Positions 26,034 through 34,180 of a DNA stretch of 64,000 nucleotides are shown here, piece after piece. Under the pieces are notes generated by a model, which ran no database searches, was not told the origin of the DNA, and saw only the letters and a program-made list of their open reading frames with translations. Numbering within the stretch: position 1 is the first letter of the stretch; each line of letters opens with the position of its first letter. Source of the DNA: JASLBX01 sp036374175 (GTDB lineage: Bacteria > Actinomycetota > Actinomycetes > Jiangellales > Jiangellaceae). The stretch spans positions 1-64,000 of the forward strand of contig DASUUH010000046.1 of NCBI GenBank assembly GCA_036374175.1. Reading direction: 5' to 3'. The position numbers and the translations under genes are program-made.

Positions 26034-26929
26034 ACCCGCTCCACCTCTCTGGTTCCGAACAACCCGTAGGGGCGGACCATCAGGACGATGATCATGATGA
26101 CGTACGGGACGGCTACGTCGAAGTTGGCGCCCAGCCAGTCTGCGTAGCGCGGCTGGTACGTGCGGGTGAGCGCCTCTGCGATGCCGACGAAAAGACCAGC
26201 GATCACGGCGCCCTTGATCGAGTCCAGGCCGCCGATGATGATCACCGGCAGTGCCTTGAGCGCCACCAGCGCGAGGCTGGCCTCGAAGCCGCCGGCGACC
26301 GTCCCAATGAGGGCGCCGGCGAGGGCGGCCAGCGCGGCGGAAATGGCCCAGGCCAGCCCGAACATCCGCCCCACGTTCACGCCCTGAGCCAGCGCGACCT
26401 CCTGATCGAGAGAGGTGGCGCGCATGGCTAGCCCGAGCCGAGAACGGGCGAGGAACAGACCAACGACTGCGATGGCGGCGAGTGAGACAACGATCTTTGC
26501 CAGGTCGATCTGGGAGACCGTGACGCCGAGCAGGTCCGTCTGCTCGAGGCCCCACGGGTCACGGATCGCGCGGACCCGCGAACCGATGAGCCGGTGCGCC
26601 ACGACGTACAAGGTGATGAACACACCGACCGTGACCATCGCGGCCGCGAATGGCGGACGCCCGACCATCGGCCGCAAGGCGACCCGTTCGGTCGCCATGC
26701 CGATGACTGCCATGACCAGCATCGCGGCCACCACGGCGACCACGAACGGCATCCCCGCCGTGCTGATGAACACCGAGGTGAAGTAGGCGCCGAGGATCAT
26801 CAATGCCGGCTGGGCGAAGTTCACCACGCTCGTTGCCCGATAGATGATCACGAATCCGACCGCCAGCAACGCGTACGTACTGCCGATGCCGAGACCGCGG
26901 ATCAAGCCCGAGGAGATCAGGACTTCCAC
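26030..26929 (-). CDS. livH: ABC transporter permease, LivH type
   Basis: A 299-residue inner-membrane permease. It starts GLIRGLGIGSTYALLAVGFV, then YRATSVVNFAQPALMILGAY, as expected for LivH. The cytoplasmic loop is RLGLAMRATSLDQEVALAQGV. A GGLDSIKGA segment near the end is also family-typical. It starts at GTG 26929 and overlaps the acyl-CoA synthetase stop by 13 bp, so it is translationally linked to that gene. Confidence 0.9.
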   Translation of the reverse strand: MEVLISSGLIRGLGIGSTYALLAVGFVIIYRATSVVNFAQPALMILGAYFTSVFISTAGMPFVVAVVAAMLVMAVIGMATERVALRPMVGRPPFAAAMVTVGVFITLYVVAHRLIGSRVRAIRDPWGLEQTDLLGVTVSQIDLAKIVVSLAAIAVVGLFLARSRLGLAMRATSLDQEVALAQGVNVGRMFGLAWAISAALAALAGALIGTVAGGFEASLALVALKALPVIIIGGLDSIKGAVIAGLFVGIAEALTRTYQPRYADWLGANFDVAVPYVIMIIVLMVRPYGLFGTREVERV

Positions 26930-28821
26930 GTGTGGACCTCCGTCAGGTCGCCACCGGGGAACTCCTTGCGGTTGCCGTACATGTCTTCGATCAGATCGGC
27001 GAACCGCTCGTGCAACGTCGCGCGCTTCACCTTCTGCGTCGCGGTCAGCTCACCATCATCGTGATCCAGTTCCTTGGGGATCATGCGGAACTTGCGGACG
27101 TTCTCCGCCCGCGCGAAGTTCTCGTTGACGTCCTTGATGATCTTCTGGACGAGCTTGACGACCGGTTCTTTCTCGGTGAGGTCGCGGTACGTCGTGTACG
27201 GGATGCGCTTGCGTTGCGCCCAGTTGCCCACGGTGTCGAGCTCGATGCCGATCAGTGCGGTCAGGTACGACCGACGGTCGCCGATGACTACTGCTTCTTT
27301 GATGAACGGTGAAGTCTTGAGCGCATTCTCAATCTCCGAGGGCGCGACGTTCTTGCCGCCGGCGGTGATGATGACGTCCTTGATCCGATCCACGATTTTC
27401 AGATGTGTGCCGTCGACCCACTCCCCGACATCACCGGTGTAGAGCCAGCCGTCAGCGTCCAGCACCTCGGCTGTCTTGACGGGTTTGTTCCAGTAGCCGA
27501 CGAAGTTGGCTGGCGAACGGGTGAGGATCTCGTTAGTTCCTTCGGCCAGCCGCAACTCGGTACCGACGTGCGGTTCGCCGACCGTCCCTAGTCTGACCCG
27601 GCCCTGCCGGTTGCTTGTCGCCACGGCCGAGTTCTCGGTCATCCCGTACGCCTCACGGATCACGACGCCGAGACCGAAGAAGAACTTCAACACCTCCGGC
27701 GCGATCGGGGCGGCTCCGGACCCGGCGGCGCGCACCTTACGCAGCCCGATCCGGTCCCGCAGCGCACGGAAGAGCAGCGGGTAGCCAATGGCGTACATCA
27801 ACCGGGTCTTGGCGGTGTGGTTGCCTTCGTTCCGGACGAGTTCGTCGCCAATGCGGGTGGCCAGCCCCATTCCCGCGCGGTACACCAGCCGCTTCAGTGG
27901 CGAGGCAGCACTCATCTTGATCTGCACGCCGGCATGAATCTTCTCCCAGATCCGGGGGACGGCGAAGAAGAGGGTGGGTTGGACCTCGCGGAGGTTCACC
28001 TGAACCGTGTCGATCGACTCGGCGAAATGGACGGTGGTGCCGGCCGCAGCGTTCACCCAGATCGTCGCGGCCCGCTCCACGACGTGGCACAGCGGCAGGT
28101 ACGACAGCGTTACGTCATTCTCGTTGGGTGGTGGGTCGTAGAGCCCGCCGCCGACAACGAGCACGTCTGCGGCGAACGAGATGTTCCGGACAGTGAGCAT
28201 CGCACCCTTGGGCGGCCCGGTTGTGCCCGATGTGTAGATCAGCGTCGCCACGTCGTCCGGCGTCGCAGCCTCGGTGGCCTCGTCCAGTAGGTCGGGGTGC
28301 TCGGCAGCATGCTGCCGGCCCCGCTCGATGAAGTCCGGCCAGTGGATCAGTTTCGGGTTGTTGTACTCACGGACGCCGCGCGGCTCGATGTAAACGATCC
28401 ACTCCAGGTCAGGACACTCGTCCTCGACCGCAAGTGCCTTGTCGACCTGCTCCTGATCCTCCGCGATGAGCACCCGTGACCCCGAATCGCGCAGGATGTA
28501 CGCGACCTCGGCCGGCGGGTTCGTCGAATAGAGGCCCACGCTCATCGCCCGAATTGCGACGGCCCCAACGTCGGTGTACAGCCACTCCGGACGGTTCTCC
28601 GAGTGGATGGCCACCCGATCGCTCGGCCCGACACCGAGTGCTGACAGCCCGTGCGCTACCAACCGAACGTTCTCCCAGTACTCGCTCCAGGTGATGTCCT
28701 GCCAGATCCCGAAGCGCTTCTCGCGCATACACACCCGGTCCGGGTCGTGCGCGGCTCGCTCGCGGATTCGCTCGGGAATGCTCCGCCAGCCGGTTGTGGT
28801 CGCCGGTTCGGTGGTCGTCAT
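26917..28821 (-). CDS. Long-chain-type acyl-CoA synthetase / AMP-dependent ligase
   Basis: A 634-residue ANL-superfamily enzyme that should adenylate a carboxylic acid and transfer it to CoA. Motifs are A3 LIYTSGTTGPPKGAM, A5 REAYGMTE, A7 GWLYTGDVGEW, A8 LKIVDRIKDVIITAGGKNVAP, and the catalytic Lys near the C-terminus in DGELTATQKVKR. Its size and spacing fit the fadD15/long-chain subgroup. It lies between livG (overlap ATGA) and livH inside a Liv transport operon. This placement suggests activation of the imported acid on entry. The substrate could be aromatic, branched or fatty. Confidence 0.9.
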   Translation of the reverse strand: MTTTEPATTTGWRSIPERIRERAAHDPDRVCMREKRFGIWQDITWSEYWENVRLVAHGLSALGVGPSDRVAIHSENRPEWLYTDVGAVAIRAMSVGLYSTNPPAEVAYILRDSGSRVLIAEDQEQVDKALAVEDECPDLEWIVYIEPRGVREYNNPKLIHWPDFIERGRQHAAEHPDLLDEATEAATPDDVATLIYTSGTTGPPKGAMLTVRNISFAADVLVVGGGLYDPPPNENDVTLSYLPLCHVVERAATIWVNAAAGTTVHFAESIDTVQVNLREVQPTLFFAVPRIWEKIHAGVQIKMSAASPLKRLVYRAGMGLATRIGDELVRNEGNHTAKTRLMYAIGYPLLFRALRDRIGLRKVRAAGSGAAPIAPEVLKFFFGLGVVIREAYGMTENSAVATSNRQGRVRLGTVGEPHVGTELRLAEGTNEILTRSPANFVGYWNKPVKTAEVLDADGWLYTGDVGEWVDGTHLKIVDRIKDVIITAGGKNVAPSEIENALKTSPFIKEAVVIGDRRSYLTALIGIELDTVGNWAQRKRIPYTTYRDLTEKEPVVKLVQKIIKDVNENFARAENVRKFRMIPKELDHDDGELTATQKVKRATLHERFADLIEDMYGNRKEFPGGDLTEVHTWKS

Positions 28822-29597
28822 GACGCCTCACCCAGGTATGCCTTTATCACCGCAGGATCATGTTGGACGTCCGCCGGTGCGCCTAGTGCGATCCGCTGTC
28901 CGAAGTCGAGGACGAGCACCTGGTCGGCGATGTCCATCACCAGGCCCATGTCGTGCTCGACCATGATCATCGTGACGCCGAGCTCTGAACGGATGTCGAG
29001 GATGAACCGGGCCATGTCCTCAGTCTCCTCGACGTTCATGCCCGCCACGGGTTCGTCGAGCAGGAGCAGGGTCGGCGACATGGCCAGCGCCCGCCCCAGT
29101 TCCACGCGTTTCTTCAAGCCGTAGGGAAGCATGCCGACCAGGCTGCGCCGGATCGCTTCGATCTCGAGAAAGTCGATGATGTCCTCGACCAGCCGCCGGT
29201 TTTCGATCTCCGCTCGCCGGGCCCGCCCGGCGTAGACCATGCCGGCGAGAGTGCCGTACTTCAGGTGCTGATGCCGGCCGAGCATGAGGTTGTCCAGCAC
29301 GGTCAGGTTGTCGAACAGTTCGATGTTCTGGAACATCCGGGCGACGCCGAGTTTGGCCACCTGGTCCGGCCTACGCCCGCGGATACTGTTCCCACGGAAG
29401 AAGATCTCGCCCTCCTGCGGGCGGTACACCCCAGAGATGCAATTGAAAATGGAAGTCTTGCCGGCTCCGTTCGGGCCGATGATCGCGAAGAGCTCCCCTT
29501 CGTTGACACTGAACGACACGTCGTCGATTGCGGTCATCCCGCCGAACCGCAGCATTAGATCGCGCACCTGGAGAATCGGTTCGGTCACGACAGCCAC
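28818..29597 (-). CDS. livG: ABC transporter ATP-binding protein, LivG type
   Basis: A 259-residue ATPase. Walker A is GPNGAGKTS, the Q-loop and LivG insert are MFQNIELFDNLTVLDNLMLG, the signature region is LPYGLKKRVELGRALAMSP, Walker B LLLLDEPVAGMN and the switch His in MVEHDMGLVM. The start is drawn at the first GTG (29597), but GTG 29588 overlaps the livF stop as GTGA and is just as likely. It couples to the acyl-CoA synthetase at its 3' end. Confidence 0.92.
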   Translation of the reverse strand: MAVVTEPILQVRDLMLRFGGMTAIDDVSFSVNEGELFAIIGPNGAGKTSIFNCISGVYRPQEGEIFFRGNSIRGRRPDQVAKLGVARMFQNIELFDNLTVLDNLMLGRHQHLKYGTLAGMVYAGRARRAEIENRRLVEDIIDFLEIEAIRRSLVGMLPYGLKKRVELGRALAMSPTLLLLDEPVAGMNVEETEDMARFILDIRSELGVTMIMVEHDMGLVMDIADQVLVLDFGQRIALGAPADVQHDPAVIKAYLGEAS

Positions 29598-30388
29598 CGC
29601 TTCCGCCGCTTGTAGTGCTTGACGTCCCGGAACGAGACGGCGCCCTCATCAGCCAGTCCGAGATAGAACTCGCGGATGTCATCGTCCTCACGCAACGCAG
29701 CCGCAGGCTTGTCCATAACGATCTTGCCGGTCTCCAGCACGTAGCCGTGGGACGCTATCGACAGCGCCATGGTCGCGTTCTGCTCGACCAGCAGCACCGA
29801 GGTGCCCTGCTGGTTGATTTCCAGGATGAGGTCCCGAATCTGCTGCACTAGCAACGGCGCGAGGCCGAGACTCGGCTCGTCGAGCAGCAGGTACCGCGGC
29901 CGAGCCATCAGGGCGCGGCCGATGGCGAGCATCTGCTGCTCTCCGCCGGAGAGGTAACCAGCGGTCTGGGCTCGCCGGTCGGCCAGCACGGGGAACAGGC
30001 TGAACACCCGATCAAGGTCCTCGTCGATGGTCGCCCGGCCCGCCGAGTGTGCTCCGACCCGGAGGTTCTCATCGACGGTGAACTCGGCGAAGATTCGCCG
30101 CCCTTCCATGACCTGGCCGATCCCGCTGCCCACAATCGCGGGTGCGTCCAGATGGTGGATCGGCTTGCCGTCCAAGGTGACATTGCCTTTGGTGATCGAG
30201 CCACGATGGACATCGAGCAGACCGGTGATCGCTCGCAGCACGGTCGTCTTGCCGGCGCCGTTGGCCCCAAGCAAGGCGATGATCGCGCCCTCGGGAACCT
30301 TCAGCGTGACGCCCTTGAGCACGAGGATGACGTCCTCGTAGACGACTTCGAGGTTCTCGACCGCGAGCACCCGCACCTCCACTTCCAC
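29585..30388 (-). CDS. livF: ABC transporter ATP-binding protein, LivF type
   Basis: A 267-residue ATPase heading the operon. Walker A is GANGAGKTT, the LivF marker is GQVMEGRRIFAEFTVDENLRVG, the signature LSGGEQQMLAIGRALMARP, Walker B LLLDEPSLGLAP, and the switch region LVEQNATMALS. It is about 25 residues longer than usual, with a C-terminal tail (EGAVSFRDVKHYKRRKRWLS) that is basic at the end. The short basic tail is characteristic of LivF proteins in operons with an acyl-CoA synthetase. Confidence 0.92.
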   Translation of the reverse strand: MEVEVRVLAVENLEVVYEDVILVLKGVTLKVPEGAIIALLGANGAGKTTVLRAITGLLDVHRGSITKGNVTLDGKPIHHLDAPAIVGSGIGQVMEGRRIFAEFTVDENLRVGAHSAGRATIDEDLDRVFSLFPVLADRRAQTAGYLSGGEQQMLAIGRALMARPRYLLLDEPSLGLAPLLVQQIRDLILEINQQGTSVLLVEQNATMALSIASHGYVLETGKIVMDKPAAALREDDDIREFYLGLADEGAVSFRDVKHYKRRKRWLS

Positions 30389-30570
30389 GCCGTTACACGA
30401 TGGCTTCTATCGCGTTGCGAGGCCTTGGTTGCGAGTTTTCCTACCGCTGCTAGTTTCCGGTGTCAACAATTCTGGCCCAACCGTTGCAGAACGCCTACCG
30501 CGGCCGAGACCGGATCGTGGCGCGCCGCCTGGTCGCATGCTCGTTATGTCAGGCCGCAGATGAAGCGGTC

Positions 30571-30690
30571 TCAGAACCGGCCCATTCCTGAGAGAGCCAG
30601 CTGTCGCAAGGAGTCCACGACAAGGTGCGCACCGGCTTCCCGAAGCAACGCGCCGTGGGTGGTCGCGGAGAGGTACCCGATGACCTCGGC
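30571..30690 (-). pseudogene. Relic of a HAD-superfamily hydrolase gene (C-terminal end only)
   Basis: Directly after the EIIA stop, the same minus-strand frame reads on without a start codon as AEVIGYLSATTHGALLREAG, then AHLVVDSLRQLALSGMGRF and a stop (TGA at 573-571 of this kilobase). The THGALLREAGAH and VVDSL pattern is the C-terminus of HAD-type phosphatases. No upstream HAD domain exists, so only about 39 codons of the gene remain. The remaining 180 bp up to livF (30389-30570) show nothing I can name beyond the livF promoter region. Together they suggest a deletion that removed most of a HAD gene from the PTS operon. Confidence 0.6.
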
Positions 30691-31149
30691 CTAGCGGTCC
30701 CATATGAAGATCTGGCTACCCGTGGCGACCTCCCCTGACTCGGCCAGGTTAACCAGATCGGCCGGTGTGGCGTCCAGCGCAACCACCGGGCAGATTGCCG
30801 ACCGGCCGCCCCGCTCGACCTCAGCCGGATCCCACGCCACCACTGGATCACCCGCCTCCACTTGGGCGTTCTCATTGACCAGCAGCTCGAACCCGGCGCC
30901 GGCCAGCTGGACGGTGTCGATGCCCAGGTGAACGAGCATCCCCGCCCCATCCGCGGCTTGCACGACGTAGGCGTGTGGGTGCAGCTTGACGATCGTCCCG
31001 TCGATCGGAGCTACCGCGACGCTGCGGCCATCACGCGACGGGTCGATCGCCATACCCGGACCCACGAGCGCAGCCGAGAACACCGGATCCGGCACGTCCG
31101 CCAGTGGCAATGCACGCCCGCCGACCGGCGCCACGACCGACAGGCTCAC
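30691..31149 (-). CDS. crr: PTS system glucose/N-acetylglucosamine-type EIIA component
   Basis: A 152-residue soluble EIIA-Glc-type domain. Phosphate passes from HPr to its active His (GMLVHLGIDTV, H74), with the partner His in IVKLHPHAYVV (H57/H59). GTG start overlaps the EIIB stop (GTGA), so EIIB and EIIA are coupled. Third in the order SIS, EIIB, EIIA. A HAD-gene remnant follows its stop. Confidence 0.9.
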   Translation of the reverse strand: MSLSVVAPVGGRALPLADVPDPVFSAALVGPGMAIDPSRDGRSVAVAPIDGTIVKLHPHAYVVQAADGAGMLVHLGIDTVQLAGAGFELLVNENAQVEAGDPVVAWDPAEVERGGRSAICPVVALDATPADLVNLAESGEVATGSQIFIWDR

Positions 31150-31376
31150 ATCACGTCCTCGATGTCCGTAGCGATGGTGTCAGCGTCCGGTCCAACAACT
31201 ACCTGAACGGCGGTTCCGGCCCGGATGACACCGTGCGCCCCTGCCGCTTTGAGACCGGCCTCGTCGACAAGCGAGGGATCCTCGACCTCCGCCCGCAAAC
31301 GCGTGATGCACGGCTCGATCTCGATGATGTTGTCGGCCCCACCTAAGGCGGCGAGGATCTGCTCGGCGTTGCTCAT
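31146..31376 (-). CDS. PTS system EIIB component (glucose/GlcNAc family)
   Basis: A 76-residue free-standing EIIB-Glc-type domain. The phosphorylated Cys is in EIEPCITRLRAEV (C23), and the fold's GVIRAGTAVQVVVGPDAD follows. Free EIIB genes of this type (nagF in Streptomyces) normally sit beside an EIIC gene (nagE); none is found here. It is coupled on both sides by ATGA and GTGA overlaps. Confidence 0.9.
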   Translation of the reverse strand: MSNAEQILAALGGADNIIEIEPCITRLRAEVEDPSLVDEAGLKAAGAHGVIRAGTAVQVVVGPDADTIATDIEDVM

Positions 31377-32437
31377 CTGGTTCCTCCATCAACGGGGTCG
31401 GTCTGGGTCACCTTGGACAATCCGCGCGGGGCGTCGGGATCGAGTCCCAGCCGTCGTGCGAGACCTTCGACGATGAGTTGTGCTGGTACGACCAGCGCCA
31501 GGGGGGCGACGAGTTCAGGCAACCGCGGGCCGCCGGCCGCGACATCACATGCGGCAGCGAAATCTGCGTCGCCGCCGATGCCGACGGTGCCCCCGACCCC
31601 GCGCTCTCGCAGGTCATGCGCCAGTTCTGTCATGCCCCCGACCATCGGACCGTCCTGTGCCGCCACCAGCACGGCCACATGCTCGGCGTCGACGACAGCG
31701 ATCGGCCCATGCCGCAGGTCCGCGTATGACAACCCTCTGACCGGGCGCAGGCAGGTCTCCTCGAGTTTGAGCGCAGTCTCGAGGGCCGTGCCGAACGCGA
31801 TGCCGCGGCCGCTGACCAAGATGTCCGGAGTGGCCGCCAGCGCTTCGACCGCTTCGTCCACGCCGTCCCGTTCGGAGATCAGCCGTTCCACCTCGCTCGG
31901 GGCCCGGTCCAGGTCGGCGTCCAACGCGTCCGGCTTGGGCGCCAACGCGCCGGCCAGCACCGCCATCGCCGCCAACTGAGCTGTGTAGGACTTGGTAGCA
32001 GGTACGGCGAGTTCCCGCCCGGCGTCGGTCACCATCGCCAGGTCGGACGACTTGGCAAGCGCGCTGTCGGCATCGTTGGTCACCGCAATCGTCCGGGCGC
32101 CGCAGCTGGCGGCCCACTGCTGGGCCTCGACGATCTCCTGCGTCTCACCCGATTGAGAAACCGAAACTACGACGGCGTCGGACAGATCGAGCCGGGCGCC
32201 GTAATGGGTCCCGACGCTTGGCGCCGCCAGCCCGGCCGGGTGACCGGCATGCACCTCGAGCAGGTAGCGGCCGTAGATGGCGGCGTTGTCTGACGACCCG
32301 CGTGCGACGAACAGCACGGCGCGGCGGTCGGCGGCAAGCTCTCGGATGGCTGAGCGCATCGGCCGCAGTGTCTCGATGGTGCGCGCGAGTGCCGCGGGCT
32401 GCTCCGCGATCTCGCGGGCCATGGTGGTCATCGTCAT
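31373..32437 (-). CDS. SIS-domain sugar isomerase/deaminase (GlmS C-domain/AgaS-like)
   Basis: A 354-residue double-SIS protein without the glutaminase domain of full GlmS. N-terminal SIS: LFVARGSSDNAAIYGRYLLE and VVSVSQSGETQEIVEA; second SIS: ILVSGRGIAFGTALETALKLEE (first part) and SYADLRHGPIAVVD. Such proteins deaminate or isomerise amino-sugar phosphates, or act on glucosamine-6-phosphate. I start at ATG 32437, with AGGAG eight bases upstream. It is coupled to EIIB (ATGA). With the PTS genes it should process the sugar phosphate made on uptake; GlcNAc/GlcN is the likely family of substrates. Confidence 0.8.
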   Translation of the reverse strand: MTMTTMAREIAEQPAALARTIETLRPMRSAIRELAADRRAVLFVARGSSDNAAIYGRYLLEVHAGHPAGLAAPSVGTHYGARLDLSDAVVVSVSQSGETQEIVEAQQWAASCGARTIAVTNDADSALAKSSDLAMVTDAGRELAVPATKSYTAQLAAMAVLAGALAPKPDALDADLDRAPSEVERLISERDGVDEAVEALAATPDILVSGRGIAFGTALETALKLEETCLRPVRGLSYADLRHGPIAVVDAEHVAVLVAAQDGPMVGGMTELAHDLRERGVGGTVGIGGDADFAAACDVAAGGPRLPELVAPLALVVPAQLIVEGLARRLGLDPDAPRGLSKVTQTDPVDGGTR

Positions 32438-32451
32438 CCGGACGGCTCCTG

Positions 32452-33207
32452 TCAAGACCTGCGCTTGCTGCGAACAATGGACGGCTGCGGGCGCGCTAGT
32501 GGCACCCACAGGGTGTACCGGTCGGCCCGGTAAACCGCTTCGGAGAACTCCACGGCCAGGTCGCGGCTGAAAGCCCGCCGCGCAATGCGCAGCACGGCGC
32601 GGCCCTTACCGATTCCGAGCAGGTCGGCCTCCTCTGCATCGGCCTCGCCGGCCTCGACGGCGTCTTCACCCCACTCTGGCAGCAGGCCGCGCCGTTCGAG
32701 CTCGGCGTACAGGCTTTCGGGCGGGGGATCGATCAGATTCGGCACGAGGGCTTCGGTGAGCCAGCAGTGCTGTACCGACATCGGATCACCGTCGGCGTAC
32801 CGAAGCTGATGCAGGTGGACGACCGGATCGGCCGGGTCGATCTCGAGCGCGGCGGCAATCCTGGCGTCGGCGGAAACGACCTCGGCCCGCAGGTGCTCGA
32901 CCGAGGAGGTCATCCCGCGACGACGCATCTCCTCGCTGAAGGAGGTCAGGCGGACCTGGAGGTCGACTTTGGGCCGAGACACGAACATTCCCCGGCCGTG
33001 TACGCGCTCGAGAAGTCCCTCGACGACGAGCGCATCTACCGCCTGCCGGACCGTCATCCGGGAGACTCCGAACTTGTCGCACAATTCACGCTCACTGGGT
33101 AGCGGATCACCGGCGTCGAGCTCCTGGGCGGCAAGGGTGTGCAGATAGTCGCGAACGCGCACGTACTTGAGAGTCCCCCGTCGCACGTTCTCTTGAGCCC
33201 CTTGCAC
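32452..33207 (-). CDS. GntR-family regulator with UTRA domain (operon regulator)
   Basis: A 251-residue repressor. wHTH at about 10-78 (LPSERELCDKFGVSRMTVRQ ..., GLLERVHGRGMFVS), UTRA ligand domain about 95-240 (LTSFSEEMRRRG, DPVVHLHQLRYADGDPMSVQ, FSEAVYRADRYTLWVPLAR). UTRA proteins of the DasR/NagR type bind amino-sugar phosphates. It starts at GTG 33207 and heads the SIS-EIIB-EIIA operon. A second, non-identical GntR-UTRA gene diverges from it, so the 117-bp gap is probably a shared regulatory region. Confidence 0.9.
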   Translation of the reverse strand: MQGAQENVRRGTLKYVRVRDYLHTLAAQELDAGDPLPSERELCDKFGVSRMTVRQAVDALVVEGLLERVHGRGMFVSRPKVDLQVRLTSFSEEMRRRGMTSSVEHLRAEVVSADARIAAALEIDPADPVVHLHQLRYADGDPMSVQHCWLTEALVPNLIDPPPESLYAELERRGLLPEWGEDAVEAGEADAEEADLLGIGKGRAVLRIARRAFSRDLAVEFSEAVYRADRYTLWVPLARPQPSIVRSKRRS

Positions 33208-33277
33208 GTAATCGAATTGCTACCCGGCGGACCTTGACAGCCCGCACACTGGCGTCCAGGGTAATGCCCGCAGGGAT

Positions 33278-33293
33278 ACACATCTAGACCAGT
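33278..33293. promoter_or_regulatory. Candidate dre site (DasR-type GntR operator)
   Basis: ACACATCTAGACCAGT (33278-33293) agrees with the DasR consensus ACTGGTCTAGACCAGT at 13 of 16 positions; the right half is perfect. It lies between the two divergent gntR genes, 31 bp before the plus-strand start. A further CCAGTC copy follows at 33305-33310. Likely operator for one or both regulators. Confidence 0.55.
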
Positions 33294-33324
33294 CCTGACC
33301 ACAGTCCAGTCAGCTGGAGGTCGC

Positions 33325-34080
33325 GTGTCGGTCGTCGACGGTCCGGTACCCAAGCACCGGCAGCTGCGCGAGATTTTGCTGTCACTGATCGATTCCGAGT
33401 TGATGCCCGACGCATCGATCCCATCCGAGCGGGATCTCGTCATGCGATACAACGTGAGCCGGGCCACCGTGCGCGAAGCGGTCGGGCGGTTGGTCAGCGA
33501 GGGCCGGCTCTACCGGGTACGCGGCAAGGGGACGTTCGTCGCCGCTCCGCGGGTCGAGTCGCAACTCCACCTGGCCTCGTTCACTGAAGACATGCGCCGG
33601 CGGGGCCACAAGCCGTCGACGATCGTGCTCGGGGCCGACGTCTCGGTTCCACCGCCACCTGCTCGGGCGGCGCTGGGCCTCACGACGACCGACAGGGCGT
33701 ACCGCATCGAGCGGTTGCGATCGGCGGACGGATCACCGATGGCGCACGAAGTGTCCTGGTTACCGGCGGGTCCACTGCCCGGCTTGCTCGAGCACGACCT
33801 GTCCGGATCGGTGTACTCGATCCTGGCGCGCGACTATGGCCGGCTTCTCGACTCGGCATCGCAGACCGTGTGGGCTGAAGGCGCCGATCCGCTTCGCGCC
33901 CGGTTGCTTCGCGTCCCGCCGGCGGCGCCGCTGCTGGTGTTCCGCCGGACGTCGTACGCGGCGGGGCGCCCGATGGAGCATGTCACGTCCTGGTATCGGG
34001 CCGACCGGTATCAGGTCCACATGAAGCTCGACCGAACTTCGGCTACCGTGCCAGCTCACGCTGACGCACACCGCGACTGA
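33325..34080 (+). CDS. GntR-family regulator with UTRA domain (DasR-like)
   Basis: A 251-residue regulator. wHTH is IPSERDLVMRYNVSRATVRE ..., GRLYRVRGKGTFVA; the UTRA part starts LASFTEDMRRRGHKP and ends MEHVTSWYRADRYQVHMKLD. The pattern of PSERDL and RVRGKGTFV, with the ptsI gene immediately downstream, resembles DasR, the N-acetylglucosamine-responsive global regulator. GTG start 33325 with GGAGG seven bases upstream. It is separated from ptsI by 100 bp. Identity as DasR is inference. Confidence 0.85.
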   Translation: MSVVDGPVPKHRQLREILLSLIDSELMPDASIPSERDLVMRYNVSRATVREAVGRLVSEGRLYRVRGKGTFVAAPRVESQLHLASFTEDMRRRGHKPSTIVLGADVSVPPPPARAALGLTTTDRAYRIERLRSADGSPMAHEVSWLPAGPLPGLLEHDLSGSVYSILARDYGRLLDSASQTVWAEGADPLRARLLRVPPAAPLLVFRRTSYAAGRPMEHVTSWYRADRYQVHMKLDRTSATVPAHADAHRD

Positions 34081-34180
34081 GACCAACCGACCCACGAATC
34101 TAAGTAACCTGCCAAGTAGTGCCGTTCGATCACGTTCAGCAGGCCGGGCCACACGCCACGCACCGCACCCGGGAGAACCC

